From assembly GCA_037013495.1 (NCBI GenBank), contig JAZDXN010000029.1, positions 5,282,501-5,346,500 of the forward strand: a stretch of 64,000 bases of DNA, in the 5' to 3' direction. Numbering within the stretch: the first letter of the stretch is position 1; each line of letters starts with the position of its first letter. The notes under the pieces are model-generated. The model was not told the DNA's origin. It worked only from the letters and a program-made list of their open reading frames with translations, and searched no databases. A program made the position numbers and the translations under genes. The DNA comes from Hippophae tibetana. Taxonomy: Eukaryota > Streptophyta > Magnoliopsida > Rosales > Elaeagnaceae. Of the stretch, positions 46,930-59,230 are shown piece after piece.

Positions 46930-49440
46930 ATTAATCTTTGCATCCAACTTTATCTTCTAAATCATCCTTTGCATAAAAAGATAATAGACCATCCTTGGTG
47001 AAGCTTTGGAATCCTCAAATTCAGTTTTAAACTCTTCTAGCACAGCCTCTTTGTATTGCACTTCTAGGATCAAGCCTTACAAAGCTTCTTTCATCCTCTT
47101 TGTCTTTGCGTTAGTCATTGGATTGCCAATTCCTTGCAAAAGATCTTAAGAATATTTAGGAACATCAACTTGGTCAGCACCTCGATCTCCATTATTCCCC
47201 TCCTCTTTGAAAAGATTCGTCCTCGAATCACCTACATCAAACAAAGATAAATCAGTAACATAAAAAGTTGCACTAACATTACCATAGTCACTTGGAAAAT
47301 CTAGTTTGTAGGCATTATCATTGATACATACCAAGACTTGAAAAGGTCCATCTCCTTGAGGCTACAATTTTGATTTTCGTTGTATGGGAAACCTTTCCTT
47401 ATGCATGTGCACTCAAACCCAATCTCCAGGTTGGAAAAAAACCTTCAAACGCCTTTTATTCATTTGCTTAGCATATTGCTCTTTCTTCCTTTCAATGTTG
47501 GCCTAATCTATGGCATGTAAATCCTTCACAAGATCTGCCTTTTCTTGCCATCAAGATTAGCATGCTTATAAGTAGGCAAAGGTAAAATATCCACAGGTGT
47601 TAAAGGATTAAAACCATAAAAAATTTCAAAAGGAGAAAATGAAGAAGTAGAATGAACATTCTTATTAAATAAAACTCTATATATGGCAAACACTTCTCCC
47701 ACTATCTTAAATTGTTTTGAATGATAGCACACAACAAAGAAGTGGGTATCTTCTTAACTACTTCAGTTTGACCATCCAGTTGAGACTATGCAACAGTAAA
47801 AAATAACAATTTAGTTCTTAATTTATTGCATAAAGTAAGCCAAAAATGACTTAGGAACTTAACATCTCTATCATTAACAATTGTCTTGGGCAACCCATGC
47901 AAGAAAACCACTTCTTTAAAGAACAAATCAGCAATATGTGTTGCATCATTGATTTTAGAACATGCAATGAAATGAGCCATTTTACTAAACCTATCAACAA
48001 TAATAAATATGCTATCCTTACCACTTTGAGTCTTTGGTAATCCTAAAACAAAATCCATAGATATATCAATCCAAGGTTTATTAGGCACATGTAAAGGAGT
48101 ATATAAGCCATGTGATTTAACTTTAGATTTTTCTTGCCAACATGTAATGCACTTATCATAAACAGATATCATGCTTCATATTAAGCCAATAAAAATGCTC
48201 ACATAAACTATCTAAAGTCTTTAGAACACCAAAGTGACCTATCAAACCTCCCTCGTGACTTTTCCTAACAAGCAACTCACAAACAAAACAAGTAGGCACA
48301 CATAATTTATCTTTCTTGAATAGAAATCCTTCATGCCTATAAAAATCACCAAACATACACTTATCACATGTATTCTGTACTTGGCTAAATTCATAATCAT
48401 TGGAATACAAATCCTTAAGCATTTCAAAACCAAGTAATTTAGTTTTCATTAAAGTAATACGTACCTCCTAGACAATGCATCAGCCATAACATTTTCCTTC
48501 CCATGCTTGTATTTGATTACATAAGGAAAAATTTCTATGAACTCCAACCACTTAGCATGTCTTTTATTAAGCTTACCTTGGGTCTTTAAGAACTTCAAAC
48601 TCTCATCATCAGAATGAATGATGAATTCCCTTGACCACAAGTAATGCTTCCATGTTTGAAAAGTTCTCACTAATTCATAAAGCACTTTGTCACAAGAAAG
48701 ATAATTCAACACTATCCACCCAACTTTTCACTAAACTAAGCAATTGGTTTGGAATCCTGCATCAAACCAACTCTTATGCCAATTTTGGATGCATCACATT
48801 CTATCTCAAAATCTTTATCAAAGTTAGGAAAACACAACAAAGGTGCATTAGTTAGCTTATCTTTTAAAGTTTTAAAGCTTGATCATGCATATCATCCCAC
48901 TTAAAAACAACATTCTTTTTAACAAGATCATTCAAAGGTGCAGCAACAAAACTAAAATCTTTAACAAACCTTCCATAAAATCTCACTAAACCATGAAAAC
49001 TTCTTACCTCAATCGCATTCTTAGGTGTAGGCCAATCCATTCATCAATACTAAGACCTTACAAAATTACAACAAATCCAAGAAACATGACAGATTCTATG
49101 CAAAAAGAGCACTTCTTAAGGTTAGCATACAATTTGTTCTCTCTCAACACACTAAAAATAGCATGCAAGTGTTCCACATCTTCATCCAAATTTTTGGTAT
49201 AAACTAAAATATCATCAAAGTAAACTACCAAAAAAAATTTTCCATGAAAACATGCAAGGCATAGTTCATTAACCTCATGAAAGTACTAGGTGCATTACTT
49301 AAACCAAAAGGCATTACTAACTACTCATACAATCCATATTTAGTCTTAAATTCAGTTTTTCATTCATCTCCTTCATGCAAATCTGATAATATCCATTCTT
49401 TAAATCAATTTTAGAAAACAAATAAGAAAATGCAAAACTA
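46930..49440 (-). pseudogene. Ty3/gypsy pol pseudogene (partial RT, RNase H, integrase)
   Basis: In minus-strand order: an RT core near 49200-49440 in broken frames ([32 protein letters not shown]-like); RNase H at 48449-48712 ([28 protein letters not shown]); an integrase zinc-finger region at 48156-48449; an integrase core at 47786-48172 ([49 protein letters not shown]); a C-terminal part at 47526-47732 (FSPFEIFYGFNPLTP) and 47146-47334 (INDNAYKLDFPSDYGNVSATF); and a tail near 46980-47130 (PMTNAKTKRMKEAL-like). It is a chromovirus-like gypsy, distinct from the Athila-like family. Gag, protease and the RT N-terminus are deleted, and stops are frequent. Confidence 0.85.
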
Positions 49441-49502
49441 TGAAGGACGAATATTTTTTTTTGAATAAAGAACTCGAACAAAGATAAATGTATATAGATA
49501 AC
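49441..49502 (-). other. 5' leader remnant of second gypsy family
   Basis: On the minus strand it matches the leader-like sequence at about 51545-51605 (gttatttatctacatctatctttg type). It joins pol near a TGCATTTTCTT that is also present in the intact leader text, marking an internal deletion. The next LTR inserted at 49503. Confidence 0.6.
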
Positions 49503-50130
49503 TGATGAGTGCTTAAAAACACTAAAATTACCATGATTTAATGTGCTTTAATTGATTAAATAGATTTACATTTGTATGATTTTATCATATTTTTATATAA
49601 ATTTGTCTTTTCGGAATCACAGGTATTTTTTATTTTTTTTCAAGAATTTAGTTCAAAAATAACTTAAGGACTCAAAGAAAAAATACTGGAGGCAACACAT
49701 CACGAATATATTGAGAAAATAAATGAGGAAAAGTAAAAAGATGGAAAAATTGGAAAAAATGGGTCAAAAATACCAAAATCGTGCACATAGCCACCCATCG
49801 TGCCGATTTCCACGCGCACCATCCGATTCATGCTGAGCATCATGTGCGCACCTGCACACTCCTTGTCGTATCCCATGCGTGCCAATCCGTTCATCTGCCA
49901 AGATTTTTGTGCCCTATACACGCGTCAACCTGTCCAAACGCGTCTAAATTCGAATTTTGGAATATATTTCCCCCTTTTTGGCCTTTTTCTCATCTATGAA
50001 AAGAATTTCTTCCCCCATTCCAAAACACACATAATTTTCTAAGCTCTTTCTCTCTCTAGAAAGTTTTTATTTTTATTTTTAAAGTTCTTTTCTTTTTTAG
50101 AGGAACTAGTTATGTTTTTATAAATTTTTA
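49503..50130 (+). mobile_element. Truncated Athila-family LTR
   Basis: Starts TGATGAGTGC on the plus strand and follows the family U3 through a GC-richer cassette (about 49780-49960), but stops near 50130, before most of R/U5. No internal region attached. Inserted into the leader of the gypsy remnant. Confidence 0.82.
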
Positions 50131-50187
50131 GGGTCCATCTTATGAGTGCCTATGCAATGTAATCTCGGCCCTAACTCTAATACTATT

Positions 50188-51289
50188 TGTTAGGCATGGG
50201 GTTTCAACCCAAAAATAAATTTTGGGATTGGTAGCTCAAAAGCCACCATTAAAATAAAACTAAAACACTAAAAGTTTTTGTAGTGAAATATTAAGAGTCA
50301 TATTAAATATCACGTGGCTTTTGGTTTCTAAAATTAAGAGAAATTGAAGTGAGGACATATATTAATATGTGATTAATATATGGTGTAATGTGTGTGAAAA
50401 TCATAGGTCTATGTATGTATATATTAGGCTTTTGTAGTGAGTGAACACCTATTATTAAAAAGGAAAAATTGAGGATTTTCTCTTTTGTGCATATGTATGA
50501 GATGATATGCATCCAAAAGTAAACAACATTATTGGTATTTTTAGGTTCTTTATTTGGGTCTCTGTGTGTGAGATTTGGGTATAAATAGGACTTTGAATTT
50601 GAATGTGATTTTGGGTTCCTAACAATATTCTTGGAATATAGGGTATATTGGGTATTGGGTTAAGATTCTTGTATCAAGAAGTGATATTAGTGGATTTATT
50701 TATGACTTTGGGTGTGGACTATGAAAATTTTCCAAGCCACGTAAATTTACTTGTATTCTTGTTGATTTTTTAATTTCGCATTCACTTTTGTTGTATTTAG
50801 ATATTTTTGCACTTCTATTGTGTCCAATAAGTGGAATCAAGAGCAAGGGCCCATTTTTTATTGCATAGGCATGCATAATGTATATTTATAAGGTGAAAGT
50901 GAACGCTTTTAGGCGTCGCATGTGGCCAAAGGTTGAATGAATGATGGCCCTCATTGCTATGAGAATTGCACGATATTGTTCTAGACTCATTTGGACTATC
51001 AAAATTTAATTAATTTGGCCTGGTTTCTTTGGCTATGTCTTATGATGCATGTGAACTCGATGGAGTATAAATACCCATTTGGAGAATGTTACTAAATTAC
51101 TGGTCCTTGATATTAGGGCACGCTTTGAGTCTAAGAGAGGTAATTTGTTCTCATTTGAGGGGGATTGTTAGATATGCTAAACAAATCCCACATTAGAAAA
51201 ATATAAGTAGTAATTAAATTGGGTATATAATTGGGATGGAAAACTCATCCTAACTTGTTAACCTTTTGAGTTAGAACCCATGCCCAACA
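50188..51289 (+). mobile_element. TRIM-like non-coding retroelement, copy 1
   Basis: A promoter-like gtataaatagg at about 50580-50590, an LTR-like end near 50829, a primer site TGGAATCAAGAGC (50832-50844, initiator-Met type), ~310 bp of non-coding interior, a purine tract GAGGGGGAT (51157-51165), then a short LTR 51166-51289 (TGTTAG...CCAACA). Positions 50500-51290 are repeated at 53042-53830. The left LTR boundary is unclear. Confidence 0.55.
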
Positions 51290-51291
51290 AG

Positions 51292-51303
51292 TGGTATCGG
51301 AGC
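51292..51303 (+). other. Initiator-Met-type primer-binding site
   Basis: TGGTATCGGAGC directly after the short LTR end; one difference from the common TGGTATCAGAGC. Confidence 0.6.
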
Positions 51304-51339
51304 TAATGGTTTGGTGGTTTTGGTTTAAGGACAATAGGA

Positions 51340-51700
51340 ATCATGAAGGTTTGAGATTAGAAATAACAATGTCAAAAAGAACTATGAAATGAAATCCAAA
51401 GACAAAAACAACGAAAACGAAATTGAAAGAAAACATAAAAATATGAAGGATGAATTACAAAGATAAATGTAGATAAATAACCAATTTCCAACAACCAACA
51501 AAGCTCTGATACGAAATGCATCATTTGGTATCAGAGCTTGGTTGGTCGCTAGAAATAGGTTATTTATCTACATCTATCTTTGTTTAAGTTCTTGATTCCA
51601 AAAAAAAAATCATCCTTCTGCATTTTCTTTCAATTTCGTTTTCATTGTTTTTGTCTATAGTTTTCGTACCGTAGTTCTCTTTGAATTCTTCCTATCTTTT
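51340..51700. repeat. Head-to-head inverted repeat carrying two primer sites
   Basis: Left arm 51340-51512 (minus-oriented leader) and right arm 51528-51700 (plus-oriented leader) are diverged inverted copies of a gypsy leader. At the centre, GCTCTGATAC (51503-51512) and GTATCAGAGC (51528-51537) are perfect inverses with a 15-base spacer. Confidence 0.75.
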
Positions 51701-52960
51701 AAATTTTTTTTCTTGTGCTTTATTTTCTGTGTTCAATCCATCTTTTTTCTTCAAAAAATTAAAAAAAATAAGAAGAGAGATTGTTGTTGTTCGTAGTTAC
51801 AGGAAAATTGATAAATTGAAGTTGTAACTTTAAATAGCTATAATATTTTACTTGAATAATGAAACGACTATTATAGCATATCAAATTGAAGCCCTTCTTG
51901 ATTTCTATAAGTCGAACAAAGAAAAAGAAAAAAAAGAATTCTACTATTTTTATTAAAAAAATAAAATTATCAAACATGATATCCATGTTTGATTTAAAAA
52001 GAAAAAAAAGGAATAATAGTTTGCCAAGCAAGAAAATAAAAGTAAGATCTTGGAAATATTTTCAACTAGAGATTATTTCTTTCCTATTTTAACTTTTCTA
52101 AATTGATTGTTTAACCATTTCATTGTTCATATATCCTTTCCATTTTCCCTTTAGTTTCATTTCTTCTTTCTTTCCTTACATAGATTTTCGACCCATTCCC
52201 CACATTTTTTTACCTCAAAATATATCATTTACACCACATACCAAGGGTTTATAGTTTTCTACATCTTTTTTGCTTTGTTTTCAATTTTTGTTCCTTTGGT
52301 CTATGAATTTGTTTTTTATTTTGTGTATTTTCTATTAACAGTCGAAAAAAAAAAATTTAAAAGGAGAACAAAAAGGTTAATTGTTCAAGTTTCATATTCT
52401 TTTTGAAGTAAGTTTCCAATTTTTGTTTTCTTGATTAAGCTTCTTATTTTTATTAAAATTAGTTTTCCTTTATTTTATTCTAGTTTCCATATATTTCATT
52501 CTAGTTTTCCTTTATTTTTTATTCTCGTGATTGTTTCAAGCATAACAAGGTTATTTTGAGTATTTTCCTTTTTAATCAATTAGCTTCAAGTCAAGTGATT
52601 TCTTTCACATGTTTATTACTTTCTTTTAGAGTTTTCTTATTTTATTGATTATTTAGAGTTATCTTTGGACTTTCTTTCTGTCATCATTTGCCTCAATTAA
52701 GTTTTTAAAATTATGATTTTTTAAGATTGTCACCAACAAACCGGTTGAATTCTTGATTGAATACTTGAATTCGACTTATCAAAGAGAGTGATCAACCTTT
52801 ATGGCATCTCAAGGTTATGGTTTTAAGGACTTTGTTTCATTAAGGTTCTAATCTGATCATCTTCAAAATGTTCCTAGAAAATCGATTGTTCATATTTCTT
52901 TGAGTTTGTAGGTTCCTAAGATTGTTCACGTAGAGTGTCAGCATCAGTATATAGGTACAA
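51525..52960 (+). mobile_element. Deletion derivative of second gypsy family
   Basis: Primer site TTGGTATCAGAGC (51525-51537), leader text shared with 49441-49500, A/T-rich non-coding sequence, then LTR text 52745-52945 that is the inverse of 46500-46690. No coding domain. Segments 51810-51925 and 52205-52300 resemble the satellite monomer of 1-3780. Confidence 0.55.
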
Positions 52961-53020
52961 AATAGAATTCTTAAGGTGCACTTAAAGAAGCAATTGTATA
53001 CCTCGCATAGGGATTAAAAG

Positions 53021-53058
53021 ATATAGGTCATCTCACATTTGTGTGAGATGACCTATAT
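53021..53058. repeat. Perfect 17-bp foldback hairpin
   Basis: 53021-53037 and 53042-53058 are exact inverses around a tttg loop. The right arm belongs to TRIM-like copy 2; the left arm is an inverted copy placed at the junction with the preceding gypsy LTR. Confidence 0.9.
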
Positions 53059-53830
53059 CCAAAAGTAAAGAATATTATTGGTAGTTTTAGGTTCTTTATT
53101 TTGGATTTCTGTGTGTGAGATTTGGGTGTAAATGGCTTTAGGCTTGAGTGTGATTTTGGGTTCCTAATATTATTCTTAGGATACATGGTGTATTGAGTTT
53201 TGGATTAAGACTCTCGTATCAAGAAGGGATATTAATGGATTTATTTGTGACTTTAGGTGTGAGCTAGGCCAATTTGCCAAGTCACGTAAATTTTCTTGTG
53301 TTCTTATTGATTTTTTTATTCCTAATTCGCTTTTGTTGCATTTGGATATTTTTGCGCTTCTACTATACCCAATAAATGGTATGAAAGCTAGGGCTCAAAT
53401 TTGCATTGTATAGACGCAAACAAGGTGGATCTTTAAGATGAAAGTGAACTCGTATAGGCGACGCATAGGCTCAAGTTTGAAGGAATGGTAGGCTCTCTTT
53501 TGGATCATAGTAAGAATTGTATGATATTGTTCTAGACTCACTTGAATTCTCGAGATTTGATTAAGTTGGCATAGATTGTTTGATAATTTCCTACCATGCA
53601 TTTGAACTCGATAGAGTATGAATATCCATTTGGAGGATACAGTTAAATGACTCATCTTTGATGTTAGGGCTTGGTTGGAGTTTAAGGGGAATAATGTGTT
53701 ATTGTTCGAGATGGATTGTTAGGTTATGCAAATAAATCTCACATTAAAAAAAATGAATTGTAAATTAGATATATAATTAAGATGGACTACTATTAATAGG
53801 TTAACCTTTTGTTTTATAAACAAAGTTCAA
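53042..53830 (+). mobile_element. TRIM-like non-coding retroelement, copy 2
   Basis: Direct repeat of 50500-51290 with moderate divergence: primer-like TGGTATGAAAGC at 53377-53388, a weak purine tract before TGTTAG at 53717, and a short LTR to about 53820. Truncated at its left end by the foldback. Confidence 0.55.
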
Positions 53831-54492
53831 AAGTAATTATATTTTCTTTAAATTAATGTATTATGTTGTTTTCCTAAACTTAGAAGATTTTGGTGTACTC
53901 ATTCTTGATAAACTAACTAAAGTTTAAAGTAGAGTGTGGACAGACATAAACCATGTCAAAAATTATTATGTCTTATTTATAGTTTTAATTATTATTTATT
54001 ATATTTAATTAATTGTGTTATTTTAATTACGTCAAATTTTTTAAAAAATTAACTTCTATTGTTACTCTGAAATTTGTGATACGTCAATATTGTCAATCAT
54101 CATAAAAAAAAAAAAAGGTAGACCAAAACATAAATATCATTTTCATTAATTTCAGATATCGATTACAAGTTGAGAGTACTTTTCAATTTTATTCGCAGAA
54201 CATACTAGTATTAAACATTCAGTTATTTACATACGTACTAGTCTTAACTTGCACAGTACTTAATTGCTTTAGCAGCTAGCTAGCTGCTTAATTAACACTT
54301 GCCCTTGTCAATCCAATGCTATATAAAAACTGTAGAAATCTCCTTTGATTCCTAATAAACCACAACATTGAGCTAATAACATGCATGCTTTGTACTTGCG
54401 TACTTAGTTATTGTTTCAAGTAACATATCAGTTTAATTATTTCCAGAGCTAGCTAGGAATACCATCTCCATTGACGTATGATATATATTCGA
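53831..54492. other. AT-rich 3' flank of the aspartyl protease gene
   Basis: No gene. 53965-54090 is homologous to 46115-46240. The region just below 54492 would contain the 3' UTR; no clear polyadenylation signal was singled out. Confidence 0.5.
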
Positions 54493-56921
54493 TCAACTAC
54501 AACTACCAACTCCGAATCCAACTCTTTTACCCCCAACATCATACACAACCTCCAACTTTTTTTGTTGTACATTACCAAAAATAGCAACATCACTATCGTT
54601 CCCATTTGGAGCAAATGCCAGACAAACCTGAGAAGCACTCCCAGCATACAATATCCCATTTGGTTGCAAATCCACTGAAACTCCACTTCCAAAGTAAAAA
54701 CTTACCTTAGGAACATTAACCGTTTTATAGTTGCTCAAGTTATAACACGTATCTAATATTGAAAGTGCCGACGCCATTGGATAACTAGCCATTTGCTGCC
54801 TAAAAGCCGACTTTAAAGCCGTGTAGGCAGTTGGCGGCAACCGAGTAATCACCGTCCCAGAGTCGATAATCGTACCGGAGGACGAAAACACCGTCCCAGA
54901 AATCGATAATTTACGCCCTGCGACACTTATTCCGATGACTTCTAGTGCGTAAAATGAGTCGCTTCCAGAGATTGTGTTTAGAGGTGTGTACTTGACTGAG
55001 GTTGAAGCTTTGCCACCAAAAGTTAAGTGGCCAGTTGAGCTTGAAGTGGAAGGTAGACAATAGGAGAATAGTCTGTCGTATTTTTGAGCAGTTTGTTCGA
55101 CGATGGAGATTTTGTTACGGCCTAAGCCGAGTAAACCGGCTGAGCCGCCGAATAGGCCTTGGTTGTTTTGGCCACAGCCGAAGAGGAAATTGTCCAAGAA
55201 GTCGAGTGGTGATAAGGTTATTTTTTCTTTGGCGAAGTAACCGATTGAGAATGATTGGTCCCCGTACTGTATTCCGTATACGCATGTTGATGTTGCTGAT
55301 GAACAACTTGGCATATTCCCTGATCAATTTATTCACAATATTATTTATATGAAACGTTAAGAACTGAACCAAAATAAAAAATAAAAAAAATACATTGGGA
55401 AGAAAAATATTTAAAATTTATTATATGTCACTGCAATTAAAAGAAAATTTTAGATTAATAAACATATTTAACTTTAAAATCAATCCAATTGAACCACATT
55501 TTGTGCCGTTAAGATAAGATGTTATTTTAATTGTTATTGATTCAAGGGGTTTTATATTTTTTTTTTTAAAAAGTAATAACCATTACACCAGTGATTTGAA
55601 AAAGCAGTAATAAATTTCAAACATATAATTTCTAGGTAACTAGCTTATATATTGTCCAATTAAAGTAAGGGACTTAGAATCATTTTTACATAAAATAAAT
55701 CCTTTTAAAAAAAACATTAAAGTTTTTTTTATTAAATAAAATATATATATATATATATATTATATGACTCAAACTTAAGTCTTATATAAAAAGTCATTCT
55801 ACCTAAATAAAAGGTGATTCCTAAAAAGAAATACCACAAGCGCTCAAGAAAAGATTAGTAAAATATAACAAGCATCCACCACCTTTACTACAAGCATGTT
55901 AAGTGATGGGTTAAAATATTTCACTTTCTCATATTTAAGGTAATTTTTTGTTTTCTTAGTTAATTTTATTTGTTTAATTAATAAAAATTATTAAAAAATC
56001 AACTTTATTAAAAACATTAAGGAATATTATGGTTATATAATTAACTATTTTTTTATATATTTTTAACATGTATTAAGAAAGTGAAACGCTTAAAATTCAA
56101 TATTAAAAATTGTTTGAAAAATTAATACTCTCAAAAATTTAAACTTTAAAAAATGATTAATTATACTTTTATAAACTTATCATCATCAACTTAATGAATG
56201 AAATAATAAAACAAAACTTTTTACAAAACAAATTTATTTTTTCTAAATGAATTAGATTTATTAAAAAAACTAATTTCAATCGCTTAAAAAACAGAACTCC
56301 TTGGTACAAAACCAGCCTTAAATGAAGTATATATATACCCATGATCTATCCCACGCAATAAATTATTAACTATGTAACAAAAATAATTAACAAAGTCAAT
56401 ATAGAAGAAAATTGAAATTTGTTAAAAGAATTTAACAACCAAAAAATCAAAATTAATATTACCGGTGGCAGAAGTGAGTTGTGAGCACTGAGCAGAGGAA
56501 CAAGTGATGTTTGCGTATGTTGTGGACTTGGATGGATCAAAAATGGGCTCTTTCTGGTTGTAACAAGAACGAGCACAAGGCTTACATTGTGTCCAAGTTA
56601 GATCACTCCCTGTGTCAAAAATTAGTGAAAGATCCCTTTTTGGGTTGCCAAGACCAACCGTGACAATGTAGTTGCCCGAACCGATTGTGCTTCCAGACTT
56701 CGCCGGGAGGATGGTGTCCTTCTTCCCTCTTATGTTATCAGTGGAGATAATTAGCTTGTTGGATATGCGAGAGTGGATTGAGTTGACTCTTGCTTGGTCT
56801 TGTTGTAGTACTTGGGTGTGGTCTAGTTTGGTGTTTATTTTCTTCCCTTTGTTGAGTTTAGCTTCAGCACATGGCCCATGCTTGTTTACCACTTTCAAAG
56901 TCGTTGCACTGCTTTTTGGCC
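54493..56921 (-). CDS. Aspartyl protease (A1 family, CND41/nepenthesin-like), 5' exon not found
   Basis: Two exons, 56463-56921 and 54493-55319, with GT...AG borders and matching phase (the exon ends with 1 base of a Gly codon, the next supplies 2). About 427 residues are encoded here. The prodomain (KHGPC, DQARVNSIHSR) is followed by the mature enzyme from GSGNYIVTVGLGNP; first catalytic Asp in FDTGSD (about 56602-56617), flap YGIQYGDQSFS, second catalytic Asp in IIDSGT (54853-54864), and a C-terminal VYDVGGKRVGFGVGSCS with stop. Both active-site motifs and the Cys-rich pattern are intact, so the enzyme is probably active; the plant family includes secreted and plastid members. The reading frame enters from an upstream intron (acceptor ...TTTACAG at 56922), so an exon with the signal peptide must lie above 56921; none was recognised to 59230. 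Similar to Arabidopsis At5g10770-type proteins. Surrounded by transposons. Confidence 0.9.
55320..56462 (-). other. Intron of the aspartyl protease gene
   Basis: 1143 bp, GT at 56461-56462 (minus strand) to AG at 55320-55321. Very AT-rich, with a TA run near 55742-55762. No insertion recognised. Confidence 0.85.
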
Positions 56922-59230
56922 CTGTAAATTATATAACCCTATGTTAAATTAATTGTAACTTGGAAGTATTATCTATACTTCATGTATAACTATGTTATAT
57001 AATGTATTAATTATTTTGGTGCGAGTGTTTTCCTGTTTATTAAAAATTTGTAATATTTAGAATTTAATATATATTCATTTGATTTTTTTTATTGAATTAG
57101 ATATATGAGATTTAATTCTCTCAATTTTATGATATCATCAACTCAAAAAGTTAAAAATACATAAAGAAAAAGATCCAAAATCATAATCAAAGTCAAAAAT
57201 ACATAAAGGAAAATCATAATCAAAGTGATGAGTTAAAAATAAGTAAAACAATTTTATATATAATGATTAATCTTATGCTAAGACATATAAAACTACAAAC
57301 AATAAGAATGAAATTTAATGATTTTTGTAACTTTTAAATTCACTAATTAAATGATAAGTTTCATTTATTACTCAAAACAGATAAATTTTAAATTTATCAA
57401 AACAAATATATACTTGGATGCATAATATATTTCAAACTAAAACATAAAAGAGAAAATTAATTTGATATCATTTTACTTATATGCAATTTATGTATTAATA
57501 CTTTAAAACATTACAATTAGGAGAAGAAAACGTGAAAAGTGTTAAAATCCTTAAAATATTTAACGCATTATAAATTAAATAAGCAAAGAGTCTCATTTTA
57601 TAATTTTTTTAATCAAGTTTTTTGAATTATAAATTTTTAAGTATACTAATTTAGCACATATTTATAAGATTTTTTTTATTTTCTATTTTAACTTTTGATT
57701 TTCTTTGTAATTGCAAATTTCATTAGTTTTTTTACATAAAATCAAACATTTCATAATATATATTATGAAATATTTGATTTTAATATACATATAATCAATT
57801 ATTTTTATACTAAATATAGTTTGGAAATTAAATTAAAATTTAACACGTATATATAAAACTTTTGCTTTTCTCTTTTAATTTCATAATACTAGAGAATTAC
57901 TATGATGATTATAAGTTTTTTATTTGTCATTTTTAAATTTCCTTTAAAAGAGAAGTTATAAATTTTAAATTTGCTCATATAGAATCAATTAATTTAAGAG
58001 TTTATTGGTTTTCTTTTGAGTTTCCTACTAAAAGATATTTAAGACATAATCAATTATTTTTTAAAATAAATATAGAATAATCTACAAAAATACTACCAAA
58101 CTCTTGCATGTATTTCGCTTATAACATTGAATTATTTTTGGTCTCTTTATCTCACCTAAATATATTATTTGTCCTAATTATATATCATTCTATTAATCTT
58201 AGTCACTCGTCGCACGTTAGATTGTTAAGTAAGAGATTTAAAACAGTTTAAATAATTAAGTATTATATCTGAAACAAAATGTTGTTTTAAATATATCATT
58301 TAATTATCATTGTTGTTTTAAATTTATCACTTATTTATCTTGGTTGTTCCAAATCTACTTGACGTATGACATTAACAGAATGGTATTATGGATCAAATGC
58401 GCACTAATTGGGTGATAAAAAATAGATGAAATATAGTTCGATGGTATGAATGCAACACATGTAATAAGTTAGTGGTATTTTTGTATATTTATCCCTAAAT
58501 ATATTTAGAAAATAAATTAAATAAACTTATTTTATAGTTAGATTATATTATATGAAAAAAAATATTAATATTTATAATAAATCCTTTTAATTAAAATATA
58601 ATATATTACTTGCTATTATTTTCACACATGCTAAATATTAGCCTTTTTTCTTTTTTGTTACGTTGTAGTATTGATAAGCTATAAGAGCTTTTCAAGACAA
58701 AAAAAATTGTGTTTTTTGATAACTAATGTGTTAATTAATTGTATGATAAAAATTAGATTTTATTATTTTAATCGATAATTATATTTCTAACTTATAATGT
58801 GAATAATTTTTTTATTTTTTATTTTTATAGTTAAAAATTAATTTGTCTTATGAAACTATTCTCGTGACTAGGTTTACAAATATTTCCAAGTTCCAACCAC
58901 ATTCACAAACCAGAAATATTAGATTATCATCGACATATTCAAAAGAATGTAAGTTGACAACCGACAATTAAATAAAGTAGGCCAACAAGTATGATAAAAG
59001 AAGAAATAATAATACAGAAATCATCTTATATATATATATATATATATACGCACGGCTTTTTTAAAAATAGTTTTTGAATGTAAGCTCGCGCATTATTGAA
59101 TCGTTTCAAATTTCTCTTACACATTTGTGTATTATGTTCATAGATTAAAGCAGGCTAAAATTAAAAATCTTATACGGCAAATCTCACAATGTGTTTGGCA
59201 AAAGAAAATATCCACTTTTTATCTACTTAT
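56922..59230. other. AT-rich sequence upstream of the protease gene
   Basis: Expected to hold intron 1, exon 1 and the promoter, but no signal-peptide exon could be read with confidence. (TA)n at about 59031-59048. No other gene. Confidence 0.5.
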
